This document shows positions 1-8,716 of a stretch of 64,000 nucleotides of DNA, piece by piece. This DNA is from Gemmatimonas phototrophica (GTDB taxonomy: Bacteria; Gemmatimonadota; Gemmatimonadetes; Gemmatimonadales; Gemmatimonadaceae), in contig NZ_CP011454.1 of the NCBI RefSeq assembly GCF_000695095.2, positions 868,001-932,000 on the forward strand, in the 5' to 3' direction. Position 1 is the stretch's first letter. Every line of letters begins with the position of its first letter. The notes under the pieces are model-generated. The model was not told where the DNA came from. It ran no database searches and worked only from the letters and a program-made list of their open reading frames with translations. Position numbers and translations under genes: made by a program.

Positions 1-387
1 CGATACTTTGGCTCGAAGGCGATTCGCAAAGTATGCCTGATAGGTAGCATTGCTGGCCGAAACAATGCTGTTTAGGAGAACGAAGATGCAAACACTTACT
101 CCCAGGTAAACGACCTCTTGTCGGGCCGTCTGTGCTCCAAGGTCAGTGAGGTAGCCATGCAAGCGTGGAAGTCGATCAATCTCACTCGGGTCCAGTAGTA
201 CAGCCATGAATGGCGCAATTGAGGCGACACCAACAAGCTCGGCGAGGGCCGCCGTCATACTCGTGAAGAACAGCGCAATGAGATGCAGCCGGTCTCTTCC
301 GGTTATGAAAAGCCGAAATACCTCGCCGAGGCCTACTTTGCCCCGAGGGGGAAACTCAACCTGCAGTTCAAGATTCTTGGCGATCAC
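1..387 (-). CDS. ABC transporter transmembrane domain, N-terminal part (runs off left edge)
   Basis: 129 residues are visible, read from the complement of 387 down to 1 without a stop. The start is GTG, which overlaps the TGA of citrate synthase as GTGA (4 bp), so the two genes are probably translationally coupled. After a short basic N-terminus come two hydrophobic stretches, roughly residues 30-50 and 83-102. Between them lies a short polar loop rich in Asp, Arg and Leu, and the visible part ends in NRLRAK. This matches the first two helices of the transmembrane domain of ABC exporters of the lipid-flippase/PglK type. The ATPase domain would lie outside the window, so substrate and exact family are not determinable. 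The pairing with citrate synthase has no obvious functional meaning. Confidence 0.55.
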   Translation of the reverse strand, partial: MIAKNLELQVEFPPRGKVGLGEVFRLFITGRDRLHLIALFFTSMTAALAELVGVASIAPFMAVLLDPSEIDRLPRLHGYLTDLGAQTARQEVVYLGVSVCIFVLLNSIVSASNATYQAYFANRLRAKVS

Positions 388-1748
388 TTCCGAATGCTAT
401 CCTTGCGCGCCCGCGGAAACTTATCCGACAGCGTATCGGTGTACTGACGCTCACCTTCACCAATGTAAATCTGGCGCGGCCGCGCGATCTTCTGCTCCTT
501 GTCTAGAATCATCTCTTCCCACTGCGCCATCCAGCCGGACACACGCGCCACGGCAAACAATACCGTAAAGAAGTCCGTGGGGAATGCCATGGAGCGATAG
601 ATGAGCCCCGTATAGAAGTCCACGTTGGGGTACAGCTTGCGCGCAATGAAATAGTCGTCGCTCAAGGCAATGCGCTCCAGCTCCAGCGCAATCTCCAGGT
701 CCTTGTCCATGCCCACCTGCGCAAACACTTCGTCGGCCAGCTTCTTCACGATGCGTGCCCGCGGGTCGTAGCTCTTGTACACCCGGTGCCCAAAGCCCAT
801 GAGGCGCTGCTCGCCTTTGCCGCTCTTTACCGCCTCAATGAACGCGGGAATGTTCTTCTTGTCGCCAATGTCGCTGATCATGCGCAACACCGCTTCGTTG
901 GCGCCACCGTGCAGCGGGCCAAACAGGGCGGCAATGCCACCCGCTACCGCCGAGAACGGGTCAACACCGCTGGAGCCAATGGCGCGCACCGCGCTGGTGC
1001 TGCAATTCTGCTCGTGGTCGGCGTGCAGAATGAAGAGCACTTCCAGTGCCTTCACAAACACCGGGTTGGCTTCGTACTTGGGCTCCGACATGCGCGCTAC
1101 CATGGAGAGGAAGTTCTCCGTGTAGCTCAAATCGTTGTCGGGATAGATGAAGGGCAACCCCTTCACGTGACGGTAGGCAAACGCCGCGATCGTCGGCAGC
1201 TTCGCCATGAGGCGAATCATGCTGATGTAGCGCTGGTGCGGGTCGTGAATGTCGCGCGCCTGCGGGTAGAAGCTCGACAGCGCCGCCGTGGCGCTGCACA
1301 GCATGTTCATGGGGTGCGCGTCGTACCGGAACCCTTCCAGAAACTTGCGGATGTTCTCGTGCACGTACGTGTGGAAGGTGATGTCGTGCACCCAGGTGTC
1401 GTACTGTTTCTGATCGGGCAGGTTGCCGTGACGCAGCAGGTACGCCACTTCCAGAAACGTGGCGTTCTCGGCCAGCTGCTCAATGGGGTAGCCGCGATAG
1501 CGCAGAATGCCCTTGTCGCCATCAATGAAAGTGATGGCGCTGCGGCACGACGCCGTGTTCATGAACGCCGGGTCGTAGCTCAGCGTGCCGAACTCGCCGG
1601 CTTCCCGCTTCACCTGCTTGATGTCGGAGGCGCGAATGTAGGTGTCGCCTTCGGGGCCTTCGGTGCGAATGGGCGCACTGTACGAGGCGCCGGTGCGGCT
1701 GTCGCGAATCTCGAGGGCGTCGGGGGCTGCAGTGGTGGGCTGGCTCAT
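384..1748 (-). CDS. gltA: Citrate synthase
   Basis: Condenses acetyl-CoA and oxaloacetate to citrate, the entry step of the TCA cycle, in the cytoplasm. 454 residues from ATG at 1748; a longer frame back to 1805 adds only a non-conserved tail. Catalytic signatures are intact: GPLHGGAN (His near residue 280), GFGHRVYK (His near 319) and NVDFYTG (Asp near 375). HADHEQN and the MNMLCSATAALS helix are also typical. The N-terminal region with TCRS-like spacing and the length fit the hexameric type I enzymes of Gram-negative bacteria. The gene stands alone at its 5' side and overlaps the downstream ABC exporter gene by 4 bp. Family assignment is secure; regulation is not visible. Confidence 0.96.
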   Translation of the reverse strand: MSQPTTAAPDALEIRDSRTGASYSAPIRTEGPEGDTYIRASDIKQVKREAGEFGTLSYDPAFMNTASCRSAITFIDGDKGILRYRGYPIEQLAENATFLEVAYLLRHGNLPDQKQYDTWVHDITFHTYVHENIRKFLEGFRYDAHPMNMLCSATAALSSFYPQARDIHDPHQRYISMIRLMAKLPTIAAFAYRHVKGLPFIYPDNDLSYTENFLSMVARMSEPKYEANPVFVKALEVLFILHADHEQNCSTSAVRAIGSSGVDPFSAVAGGIAALFGPLHGGANEAVLRMISDIGDKKNIPAFIEAVKSGKGEQRLMGFGHRVYKSYDPRARIVKKLADEVFAQVGMDKDLEIALELERIALSDDYFIARKLYPNVDFYTGLIYRSMAFPTDFFTVLFAVARVSGWMAQWEEMILDKEQKIARPRQIYIGEGERQYTDTLSDKFPRARKDSIRK

Positions 1749-1865
1749 CGGAGAGTGACTACTCCAGACAACGCTGGGGAGGTGAGCAGGACATCGGGAA
1801 CGCACACTATGTGCGACCGGGGAGTACGTACACCAAAAACTAAGGCCGTGCGCGCCACCGTGAGA

Positions 1866-2714
1866 CTAGGGCCTCGGGGCAAGTCGAACGTCAAAGCCCA
1901 GGGCGGCGCCCGGGCGGCCGGCAATGGACAGATCGCGCAGCTCACTGTCCATAACGGCCAGCATCTGCTGGCACATGGCAATGCCGAGCCCGGCGCTGCT
2001 CACCAGGGGGTCGTTGGAGAGCTGTCCGTTGCGCCTCAGCTGCGCCTGCACTGAGGCGGGGAGCCCCATGCCGGTATCGGCCACGACAAATCGCACCAGG
2101 TGGTCGCCCAGCTCTTCGGCCGTCACCGTCACCGAACCGGTGGTGGTGAACTTGAGGGCGTTGGTCACCAAATTGAGCAATACACGATGCAAAGCGCCGG
2201 GGTGGCCAATGCGGCGGTCGGCGGCCGGGCCACTCCAGCGCAGCAGTAGCTGCTTTTCCTCGGCAATGGGGTGCACCAGCGCCCGGACCGTCTTCCAGAC
2301 TTCGGCAATGCTGAAAGGCATGGGTGACGCCGACCCCACATCGTGGGCGGTGCCCCGGGCCACATCGAGGGCATCGTTGGTGAGCGACGCCACACCAAAG
2401 GCGGCCGAGTAGAGTAGCCCCAGCTGCTTCTCCTGCTGTGGCGTAACGGGGCCTGCCTGCCCGGTGCGCAGCCGCTCAATGAGCATGAGCATGCTGGAGA
2501 GCGGCGAGCGCAGATCGTGCGTGATACCCACCAGTAGCCGCAAGGCGTCGGGGAGCGCAGCGGAGGGCAACGGCGCACTGTCGTTGAGCGCCTGGGCGCC
2601 CTGCGCAACCAAGGCTGCAATGGCCTCGGGGCTTACATCGATGTTTTTCGCACCGACGGGTTCAGCGGTAAACCCGTCTGCCTGGTGCAGCACTTCGTCT
2701 GGTACTCCCGTCAT
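1866..2714 (-). CDS. Soluble sensor histidine kinase
   Basis: 282 residues with no transmembrane segment, so a cytoplasmic kinase. A short N-terminal region of about 55 residues has no recognisable sensor fold. It is followed by HisKA with the H-box ITHDLRSP (His66), then HATPase_c with the N-box NLVTNALKF (Asn185), G1 box ADTGMGLP (about 212-219) and G2 box GLGIAM (about 242-247). The ATG at 2714 overlaps the stop of the upstream NtrC-type regulator gene (ATGA), so kinase and regulator are made together and are very likely partners. Given the nearby exopolysaccharide operon and sigma-54-type promoters on PEP-CTERM genes, it may play the role of PrsK. However, it lacks the long GAF-containing sensory part of typical PrsK, so that is inference. 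Confidence 0.88.
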   Translation of the reverse strand: MTGVPDEVLHQADGFTAEPVGAKNIDVSPEAIAALVAQGAQALNDSAPLPSAALPDALRLLVGITHDLRSPLSSMLMLIERLRTGQAGPVTPQQEKQLGLLYSAAFGVASLTNDALDVARGTAHDVGSASPMPFSIAEVWKTVRALVHPIAEEKQLLLRWSGPAADRRIGHPGALHRVLLNLVTNALKFTTTGSVTVTAEELGDHLVRFVVADTGMGLPASVQAQLRRNGQLSNDPLVSSAGLGIAMCQQMLAVMDSELRDLSIAGRPGAALGFDVRLAPRP

Positions 2715-4204
2715 TCAGACGCTCCCGACAGCACATCCCGCTTGAAGCCATGCTTCTCCATGAGGCGATAGAGCGTGGTGCGGTCAATGCCGGCCAGGCG
2801 CGCGGCCTTGCTCATATTGCCCCCTGCCCGGGTGGTGAGGCGGGCCAGGTATTCCTTTTCGAAATGCGCGATGAGATTGTCCTTGGCCAGGTGGAACGCC
2901 TCGTTCATGATGCCGGCTGGCAACCCTGTGTCGCTGGCCGCGCTGGCCGGCGCATCGTCGTACACCGGGATATCGTCGGGGGTAATGCTGCGCCCCCCGT
3001 CGGCAATTACGGCCAGGTGTTCAATGATGTTCTGGAGCTCGCGCACATTGCCGCGCCACGGGCGCGACTGCAGGAAGGCAATGGTTTCCGGCTCAAAGGA
3101 TGGGGCCGGGGCGCCGCTGGCGCGGTGCCGTTCCCACGAGCGCTTCAAGAAAAACTCGGCCAGCAGCGGAATGTCTTCGAGTCGCTTGCGAAGCGGTGGC
3201 AACTTGATGGGTACCACGCGCAACCTATAGAAAAGGTCTTCGCGCAGCAGGCCCTGCTGTACCGCTTCCTGCGGGTCGCGGTTGGTGGCCGAAATGAAGC
3301 GCACATCTACCACGGCGTCCTGCGTTTCGCTGCCCAGCCGGCGCACGACACCGTCCTGCAACACGCGCAGCAGCTTGGCCTGCAGCGGCATGGTCATTTC
3401 GGTGAGTTCGTCCAGAAACAGCGTGCCGCCGTTGGCGACCTCCAGCAGTCCGGCCTTGTCGCGATCGGCGCCGGTAAAGGCGCCCTTGCGATAGCCGAAC
3501 ATTTCCGATTCAAGCAGGTTGTCGGGGAGGGCGGCGCAGTTCACCGGCACCAGCTTGCGCTGCGTGCGTCGGCTGTGCTTATGGATGAACTGGGCAATCA
3601 TTTCCTTACCCGTACCACTTTCACCGCTAATCATGACCGACGCGTCGGTGGCCGCTACCTTCTGCGCCAGCTCAACCGCCTTGCGAAAGCTGGGGGACAC
3701 TCCCAGCAGCGCCATGGGCTCACCACTGCCACTCTGGGTAACCAGGTTGGCCGGCTTGATGACTTCGCGGCTTTCGCGGGTGGCAGCGGCGGCGTGGGCC
3801 GCGCGCCCTACCAGTACTTGCAGGTGGCTGGCCGAGAAGGGCTTGGGGAGGTAATCCCATGCGCCGGCGCGCAGGGCGTCAATGCTGGACTGAACCGACG
3901 GATTTCCGGTCATAATGACCACAATCACGTCTTTGTGGGCCTCAACTGCCGCCTTCAGCACTTCCATGCCGGAGATGGAGTTCATGAAGAGGTCCACGAG
4001 TACCAGATCGAACTTGCGGCGGCGCACCATTTCGAGGGCTTCTTCGCCGCGTCCGGTGCTGGTCACATTATGGCCGTCCATCTGGAGGACGGAGACGCAC
4101 CCTTCTCGGAGGGTGCGGTCATCGTCCACCACGAGGATGCGCATCCCCGTTCCCTTATCAGGAATGGTGGTTGCGCCGGCATCGGCGAGGAATGGATCAG
4201 TCAT
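2711..4204 (-). CDS. NtrC-family sigma-54-dependent response regulator
   Basis: 497 residues. The receiver domain runs about 21-135 (acidic pocket VVDDD, phospho-acceptor Asp71 in VLVDLF, Lys121 in LPKPF). The AAA+ domain runs about 165-395, with Walker A GESGTGKE (194-201) and an intact GAFTGA loop (241-246) that contacts sigma-54. A Fis-type helix-turn-helix lies at the C-terminus (SKAARLAGIDRTTLYRLMEK). It can therefore both bind DNA and remodel sigma-54 polymerase. It precedes and overlaps the histidine kinase gene and is divergent from the exopolysaccharide operon. Candidate targets in the window are the two PEP-CTERM genes with -24/-12 promoters. An internal ATG (MRILVVDDD, position 4144) is an alternative start that would drop 20 residues. 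The domain call is firm; the PrsR-like role is inferred. Confidence 0.93.
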   Translation of the reverse strand: MTDPFLADAGATTIPDKGTGMRILVVDDDRTLREGCVSVLQMDGHNVTSTGRGEEALEMVRRRKFDLVLVDLFMNSISGMEVLKAAVEAHKDVIVVIMTGNPSVQSSIDALRAGAWDYLPKPFSASHLQVLVGRAAHAAAATRESREVIKPANLVTQSGSGEPMALLGVSPSFRKAVELAQKVAATDASVMISGESGTGKEMIAQFIHKHSRRTQRKLVPVNCAALPDNLLESEMFGYRKGAFTGADRDKAGLLEVANGGTLFLDELTEMTMPLQAKLLRVLQDGVVRRLGSETQDAVVDVRFISATNRDPQEAVQQGLLREDLFYRLRVVPIKLPPLRKRLEDIPLLAEFFLKRSWERHRASGAPAPSFEPETIAFLQSRPWRGNVRELQNIIEHLAVIADGGRSITPDDIPVYDDAPASAASDTGLPAGIMNEAFHLAKDNLIAHFEKEYLARLTTRAGGNMSKAARLAGIDRTTLYRLMEKHGFKRDVLSGASE

Positions 4205-4548
4205 TGCGTATGCGGCGTAGGACGAATGCGGGCGGTGCGGAGTGAGGCATTGGTGCTGCAGGGCTGTTGCGCTCGTCCCATGTTGCCACAGGGTGTCGCA
4301 CCGCAGCCGGAAATGGGGCGAATGCGGGGTAGAAGGCGAAATACCGTGACGCGTAGCCTACGTCAAGGGATTTCCGTTGCCTGCTTCCAACAGTCATCGT
4401 GTCGTGACTGCAACACTCGGCAAAAGGTCACCAATTTGTTGCAGAAACGCGGCTGGTCCGTGCGCTTACGCATCACCGTGTTGCCAACCAGATTGAACAG
4501 CCGTCATTAGCCAGACATTACGCCAGTTCCCCACGCCGTCATTTATAA
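4205..4548. promoter_or_regulatory. Divergent intergenic region between the NtrC-type regulator and the exopolysaccharide operon
   Basis: 344 bp without a gene separates two divergent operons, so it must hold promoters for both. I found no convincing -24/-12 element here. AGGCATTGGTGCTGCA near 4244 has the right GG-N10-GC spacing but four mismatches to consensus. No clear -35/-10 pair or Shine-Dalgarno stands out immediately upstream of 4549. Confidence 0.4.
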
Positions 4549-6999
4549 ATGTCCGGACAGCAGATTCAGCCCGTTTCGCCGCGCGATGTTGCGCTGGAAC
4601 CATATCAGGATGGAGCCCCTCCGGCTGACTGGGGGGGCGGGCAGGAGGCAGCCCCGGAGCCCAAAGGGCCTTCGCTGGGGCGATATTTGGCGGCCATCAA
4701 CCGCTTCAAGTGGCTTATTATGCTGCTTGGAATTGTTGGGGCGGGGGCCGGCTACATGGCCACCACCTTCATTGAACCCGAGTTTGAGGTGCGCGCCACC
4801 ATCCTGCTGGAGCAGGGGACGGGGATAAGCAACGGCGGACAGAGTCGCGGCCCCATTCAAGCCGACGAACTGCTGCAGGCCTCGGGGTGGCAGGACTTGC
4901 TTCGCTCCTTTGCCATCGCCGACCCAGTGGTGAACAGCTTGGCCTTGTTTGTTACCCCCTCTGCCGCTGGCGACAGCACTCTGTTCCGGTCGTTCCGCGT
5001 AAGCGAGCAGGTTCCGCTCAGACCGGGTGCGTACATATTAAAGCTGACTGGCCAAACTTACACTCTGGAGACATCGGGTGGCCTGCAGGTTGAGCAGGGA
5101 GCAGTGGGCGATTCGGTTGGCACGCGTGTGGGCTTTATGTGGCAGCCCACATCACAGGCGCTGGCTGGGCGGAAAGACGTGGGATTCAATGTGCAGACGC
5201 CGCGTGAAGCGTCCATTGCGTTGATCAAGAAGTTGAAAATGAATCTGGCCAACGGTTCATCGTTCCTATTCCTCAATCTCACCGGCAACGATGCGCCGCG
5301 CACTGCGGCCACATTGAACGCGTGGGTCGAACAATTTGTGGTGGTGGCCACGGCACTCAAGAAAAAGAACGTCACCTCAGTGGCGGCCATTCTGGAAGGG
5401 CAGCGAGAGTTCGCCGCCAAGAGCCTCAACGAAGCCGAAGGCGCGCTGGAAAGTTTTCGCGTACGCACGGTAACGGAGCCCACCGAACGCCAGACCATAA
5501 CCCCTGGCATTGAGCTCACCACCAACCCGGTCTTTGATAACTACTTCAGAGACAAGGTGCTGGCCGATGGCTACCAGCGCGATCGTGAAGCGCTCGAGCG
5601 CATTCTGAACGCCGGCAAGCAGGGCGCGCCCATCACCCGGGAAGCCGTGTTGAGTGTGCCCAGCGTAAACACCGACCCGGCCGCAGAAAATCTGCGGAAG
5701 GTGCTGGCGGAACAGGCAGATCGTGAGTTCAACCTGCGTCGCCTCCGCGAGAGCTACACCGACGAATACCAGAAGGTAAAGGACGAGCAGGCCGCACTGC
5801 AGACGTTGCGGACCGTCTCGGTGCCAGGCGCGCTTGATGCCTATTTGGGGCAGCTGCAGCTGCGTGAAAAAGCCCTCGTGGCCACCATTGATCGCAGCAG
5901 CAAGGACCTGCGCAACATTCCGGCGCGCACCATTGAGGAGCAACGGCTCAAGCGCCAGGTGGAGGTAAGCGATGCGATGTATCGCAACCTCAACCTCAAG
6001 GCGGCCGAAGCCAAACTGGCCGAAGCGGCCACCATTCCCGACGTCAGCATTCTTGATCCGGCCGTTGCACCCCTCAGGCCAACCAAGAACACCGCCCCGG
6101 TCATAATTTTCGCGGCAGTTGCTGCCATGCTTGGTCTTGGTGTGGTGCTGGCCATTTTACTTGATCAGGTGGACAAGCGCTTCCGCTATCCAGAGCAGGC
6201 CACGGACGATCTGGGGCTGTTTGTGCTGGGCGTGGTGCCGGTCATTCACAGCAAGGGGAAGCGCGGCAAGACGGATGAAGCTGCTCAGGTGGTGGAGTCG
6301 TTCCGCACCATTCGCATGAATGTGCGCTACGCCGCGGACCCATCGCGACCGCTCACCATGACGATTACCAGCCCTGGCCCCAACGACGGCAAGAGTCTTA
6401 TCTCGAGCAACCTTGCTCTGAGCTTTGCCGAATCCGGGGCACGTACGCTGCTCATAGACGGAGACATCCGTCGCGGCGAGCTGGCCAAGACTTTTCAGAT
6501 TACCAGCAAGCCGGGGCTCGTGGAATACCTGGACGGTACGGCGCTCATTGCCGAGGTACTGCATCCGGTCCAGTCGCACCCCAATCTCACGGTAATGCCA
6601 GGTGGCGCGCGTCGCCGTCGTGCACCGGAACTGCTGGCTACGCCACGGCTGAACCAGCTCATCAATCAGATGGCTGCCGAGTACGATGTGGTCATTGTAG
6701 ACTCGCCGCCGCTTGGCGCCGGCTTTGATGCCTATGCGTTGGCGACCGCAACCGGTAACATGGCGTTGGTCATGCGCGCCGGCGTGACCGACCGCAAGAT
6801 GGCCGCAGCCAAGATGCAGGTGGTGGATACGTTACCGGTTCGTGTCATGGGTGCGGTGCTGAATGGCATCAAGATGACCGGGGCATATCAGTATTATTCC
6901 TACTATCAGGACTATGCCGCGACCGATGAAGAGCCGGTGGCGCGTATCACCGACGGTACACGTGGAGATGGAGAGATGAAGCAGGGAGGGCGCTCGTGA
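4549..6999 (+). CDS. Exopolysaccharide chain-length regulator / tyrosine autokinase (Wzc-type)
   Basis: 816-residue inner-membrane protein that combines polysaccharide co-polymerase and BY-kinase. There is a proline/glycine-rich N-terminus, a first membrane helix at about 53-72, a large periplasmic part with a coiled-coil and GNVR-like region, and a second helix at about 515-537. The cytoplasmic kinase follows: Walker A GPNDGKS (about 609-615), Walker A' LLIDGDIR (about 633), Walker B VVIVDSPP (about 713). The tail carries a Tyr cluster (YQYYSYYQDY, about 780-789) that serves as autophosphorylation sites in this family. It controls chain length and export together with the downstream export protein. 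First gene of a three-gene operon; its TGA overlaps the next ATG by one base. Confidence 0.93.
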   Translation: MSGQQIQPVSPRDVALEPYQDGAPPADWGGGQEAAPEPKGPSLGRYLAAINRFKWLIMLLGIVGAGAGYMATTFIEPEFEVRATILLEQGTGISNGGQSRGPIQADELLQASGWQDLLRSFAIADPVVNSLALFVTPSAAGDSTLFRSFRVSEQVPLRPGAYILKLTGQTYTLETSGGLQVEQGAVGDSVGTRVGFMWQPTSQALAGRKDVGFNVQTPREASIALIKKLKMNLANGSSFLFLNLTGNDAPRTAATLNAWVEQFVVVATALKKKNVTSVAAILEGQREFAAKSLNEAEGALESFRVRTVTEPTERQTITPGIELTTNPVFDNYFRDKVLADGYQRDREALERILNAGKQGAPITREAVLSVPSVNTDPAAENLRKVLAEQADREFNLRRLRESYTDEYQKVKDEQAALQTLRTVSVPGALDAYLGQLQLREKALVATIDRSSKDLRNIPARTIEEQRLKRQVEVSDAMYRNLNLKAAEAKLAEAATIPDVSILDPAVAPLRPTKNTAPVIIFAAVAAMLGLGVVLAILLDQVDKRFRYPEQATDDLGLFVLGVVPVIHSKGKRGKTDEAAQVVESFRTIRMNVRYAADPSRPLTMTITSPGPNDGKSLISSNLALSFAESGARTLLIDGDIRRGELAKTFQITSKPGLVEYLDGTALIAEVLHPVQSHPNLTVMPGGARRRRAPELLATPRLNQLINQMAAEYDVVIVDSPPLGAGFDAYALATATGNMALVMRAGVTDRKMAAAKMQVVDTLPVRVMGAVLNGIKMTGAYQYYSYYQDYAATDEEPVARITDGTRGDGEMKQGGRS

Positions 7000-7802
7000 T
7001 GCGCCATACAGTGTTGGCCAAGCAGATTACCGGTGCCGCGTTGCTCGCCATGCTGGCGACGTTCCCGCTGCAGGCGCAGGAGGCAAGCCCCTCGGGCGCG
7101 CAGCGTGCTTCGCGTGCGGAGCTGGCCGAGCGGATATCAACGTTGGAGCGGCAGGTGGCAGGGAGCGCGCTCAAAAAGGATGCGCGAGCCAAAGCAATGG
7201 CAGAGGTCGCTGCAATAAAGGCGCGATTGCAGAGTGGTGATTTCAAGGTGGGCGATCGCTTTGTACTCACTATTCGGCAGGACAGCGTACGGTCGGATAC
7301 GGTAGCCGTGCGCGACAGCCTTAAGGTCAGCATTCTCAATATTCCTGATGTCACACTGGAAGGCGTCTTACGCTCAGAGTTGGACGCGCGCATCAACTCT
7401 CATGTCGCACGATATTTGCGCAACGTGGATACGCGTACGCTCATTCTGACGCGCGTGTCCATTCTTGGTGCGGTACAGCGTCCGGGTTTTTATTATGCGG
7501 TGCCCGACCGTCCGCTGTCGGATTTGGTCACGCTGGCCGGCGGGCCGGCCCCAAACGCAAAGCTCACAGAACTAGAAGTTAACCGCGGCAGTGCTTCGGT
7601 GGTGAAGTCCAAGGACTCCAAGCGCTATCTGAAAGAGGGGCGTACGCTGGAGCAGGCAGATGTACAAAGTGGTGATGATGTTCATATTCCGCAGAAGCGA
7701 AAGATCAACTGGCAGCTGGCGGTTCAAATGCTGTTCATTCTCTCGTCGCTCACGTTTGCGTTCATCAACTTCCTGCGCTGGTACTACGACCGCGAAGTTT
7801 GA
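6999..7802 (+). CDS. Polysaccharide export protein (Wza-like, SLBB domain)
   Basis: 267 residues. The ATG at 6999 shares one base with the preceding TGA and has GGAGGG eight bases upstream; GTG at 6996 is the alternative. A signal peptide (about 1-22, cleavage after LQAQ) is followed by a helical stretch, a Poly_export-like region (GDRFVLTIRQD, about 85-95) and an SLBB-like unit (ILGAVQRPGFYYAVPD). The C-terminus ends in a hydrophobic helix (LAVQMLFILSSLTFAF) and a short basic/aromatic tail. The canonical Wza lipobox cysteine is absent. The C-terminal membrane helix could replace the outer-membrane helix of Wza or place the protein in the inner membrane. Operon position between the Wzc-type kinase and the sugar transferase supports an export role. 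Confidence 0.85.
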   Translation: MRHTVLAKQITGAALLAMLATFPLQAQEASPSGAQRASRAELAERISTLERQVAGSALKKDARAKAMAEVAAIKARLQSGDFKVGDRFVLTIRQDSVRSDTVAVRDSLKVSILNIPDVTLEGVLRSELDARINSHVARYLRNVDTRTLILTRVSILGAVQRPGFYYAVPDRPLSDLVTLAGGPAPNAKLTELEVNRGSASVVKSKDSKRYLKEGRTLEQADVQSGDDVHIPQKRKINWQLAVQMLFILSSLTFAFINFLRWYYDREV

Positions 7803-7816
7803 GCGTCTGATTATTC

Positions 7817-8605
7817 ATGTCCCGATTTGAATCGGTAATCCCCATTTCCGGCGGTTCCAAGAGTGCTTCGCGCGGTGAGCGTGAGGCACCGGTTTCGGCG
7901 TCTCCGGAGATTGCCGAGTATGCCGGCGCCAACGGCCCCAATGACGACTTTGAGCCACGCGAGCGCTCGGAGCAGGCGTCACGCGTGTTCAATTTTTCTG
8001 TAGCGTTGGCCATGCTGGTGGTGGCCACGCCGGTTATGGCGGTCACGGCGGCGCTCATTCGTCTCACTTCGCGTGGGCCAGTTTTTTACACCCAGGTTCG
8101 GGTTGGCATTGACCGGCGGTGGAACCGTACACGGGCGCTGCACGAGCGGCGGCGGGAAGACCTGGGGGGCATTCCGTTCACTATTTACAAGTTCCGCTCC
8201 ATGCGCGTGGACGCTGAGGTGAATGGGCAGGCGGTATGGGCCACGCAGAATGACGACCGGGTAACACCCATAGGGCGGTTCATTCGCAAGTCGCGCATTG
8301 ATGAGTTGCCGCAGCTGTACAACGTGCTGGTGGGGGACATGAATATTGTGGGTCCCAGGCCGGAGCGTCCTTCAATCTTTGTGCGATTGCGGGAGCAGAT
8401 TGAGGAGTATCCGGTGCGCCAGCGCGTAAAGCCGGGAATAACTGGTTTGGCGCAGGTCTCAAACCCCTACGATCGCGACCTGGATGATGTGCGGCGCAAG
8501 GTGTACTTCGACATCCAGTACATGCGTCGTCAGAGCCTGTGGGAAGACATTCGCATCATGCTGATGACGGTGCCGGTGATGATCTTCCGCATTGGGGCAC
8601 ACTGA
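7817..8605 (+). CDS. Undecaprenyl-phosphate sugar phosphotransferase (priming glycosyltransferase)
   Basis: 262 residues, the compact monotopic type of the WbaP/PglC superfamily. There is a disordered N-terminus of about 55 residues, then one hydrophobic re-entrant segment (about 58-85), then the catalytic domain. Visible signatures are YKFRSM, the DELPQLYNVL block with the catalytic Asp-containing region upstream, and GPRPERP. It transfers a sugar-1-phosphate onto undecaprenyl phosphate to start repeat-unit assembly at the inner membrane. It is the last gene of the exopolysaccharide operon, 14 bp after the export gene, and is followed by a strong bidirectional terminator. The sugar transferred cannot be read from sequence. 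No Wzx/Wzy or further glycosyltransferases lie next to it. Confidence 0.93.
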   Translation: MSRFESVIPISGGSKSASRGEREAPVSASPEIAEYAGANGPNDDFEPRERSEQASRVFNFSVALAMLVVATPVMAVTAALIRLTSRGPVFYTQVRVGIDRRWNRTRALHERRREDLGGIPFTIYKFRSMRVDAEVNGQAVWATQNDDRVTPIGRFIRKSRIDELPQLYNVLVGDMNIVGPRPERPSIFVRLREQIEEYPVRQRVKPGITGLAQVSNPYDRDLDDVRRKVYFDIQYMRRQSLWEDIRIMLMTVPVMIFRIGAH

Positions 8606-8664
8606 GCACAATACAATAGGTAGAAGGTGACACGGAAAGCCTCAACACGTCCATTGGCTTCATA

Positions 8665-8698
8665 AAAAAGACCCCGCTTTTGGCGGGGCCTTCTTTAT
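8665..8698. terminator. Bidirectional intrinsic terminator
   Basis: A CCCCGC...GCGGGG stem with a TTTTG loop is flanked by an A-run on one side and T-rich sequence on the other. It sits between the sugar transferase (plus) and the PEP-CTERM gene (minus), which converge here, and can serve both. Confidence 0.9.
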
Positions 8699-8716
8699 GA
8701 AGCCTGCAGAATGCGT

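Noticed and set aside
4244-4259. Sigma-54 promoter for the exopolysaccharide operon
   Set aside because: Spacing is right but four consensus positions are wrong, and it lies about 290 bp from the start codon.
2750-4510. 586-residue plus-strand frame opposite the NtrC-type regulator
   Set aside because: His/Gly/Arg-rich translation with no motif; it is the antisense of a gene with full domain structure.
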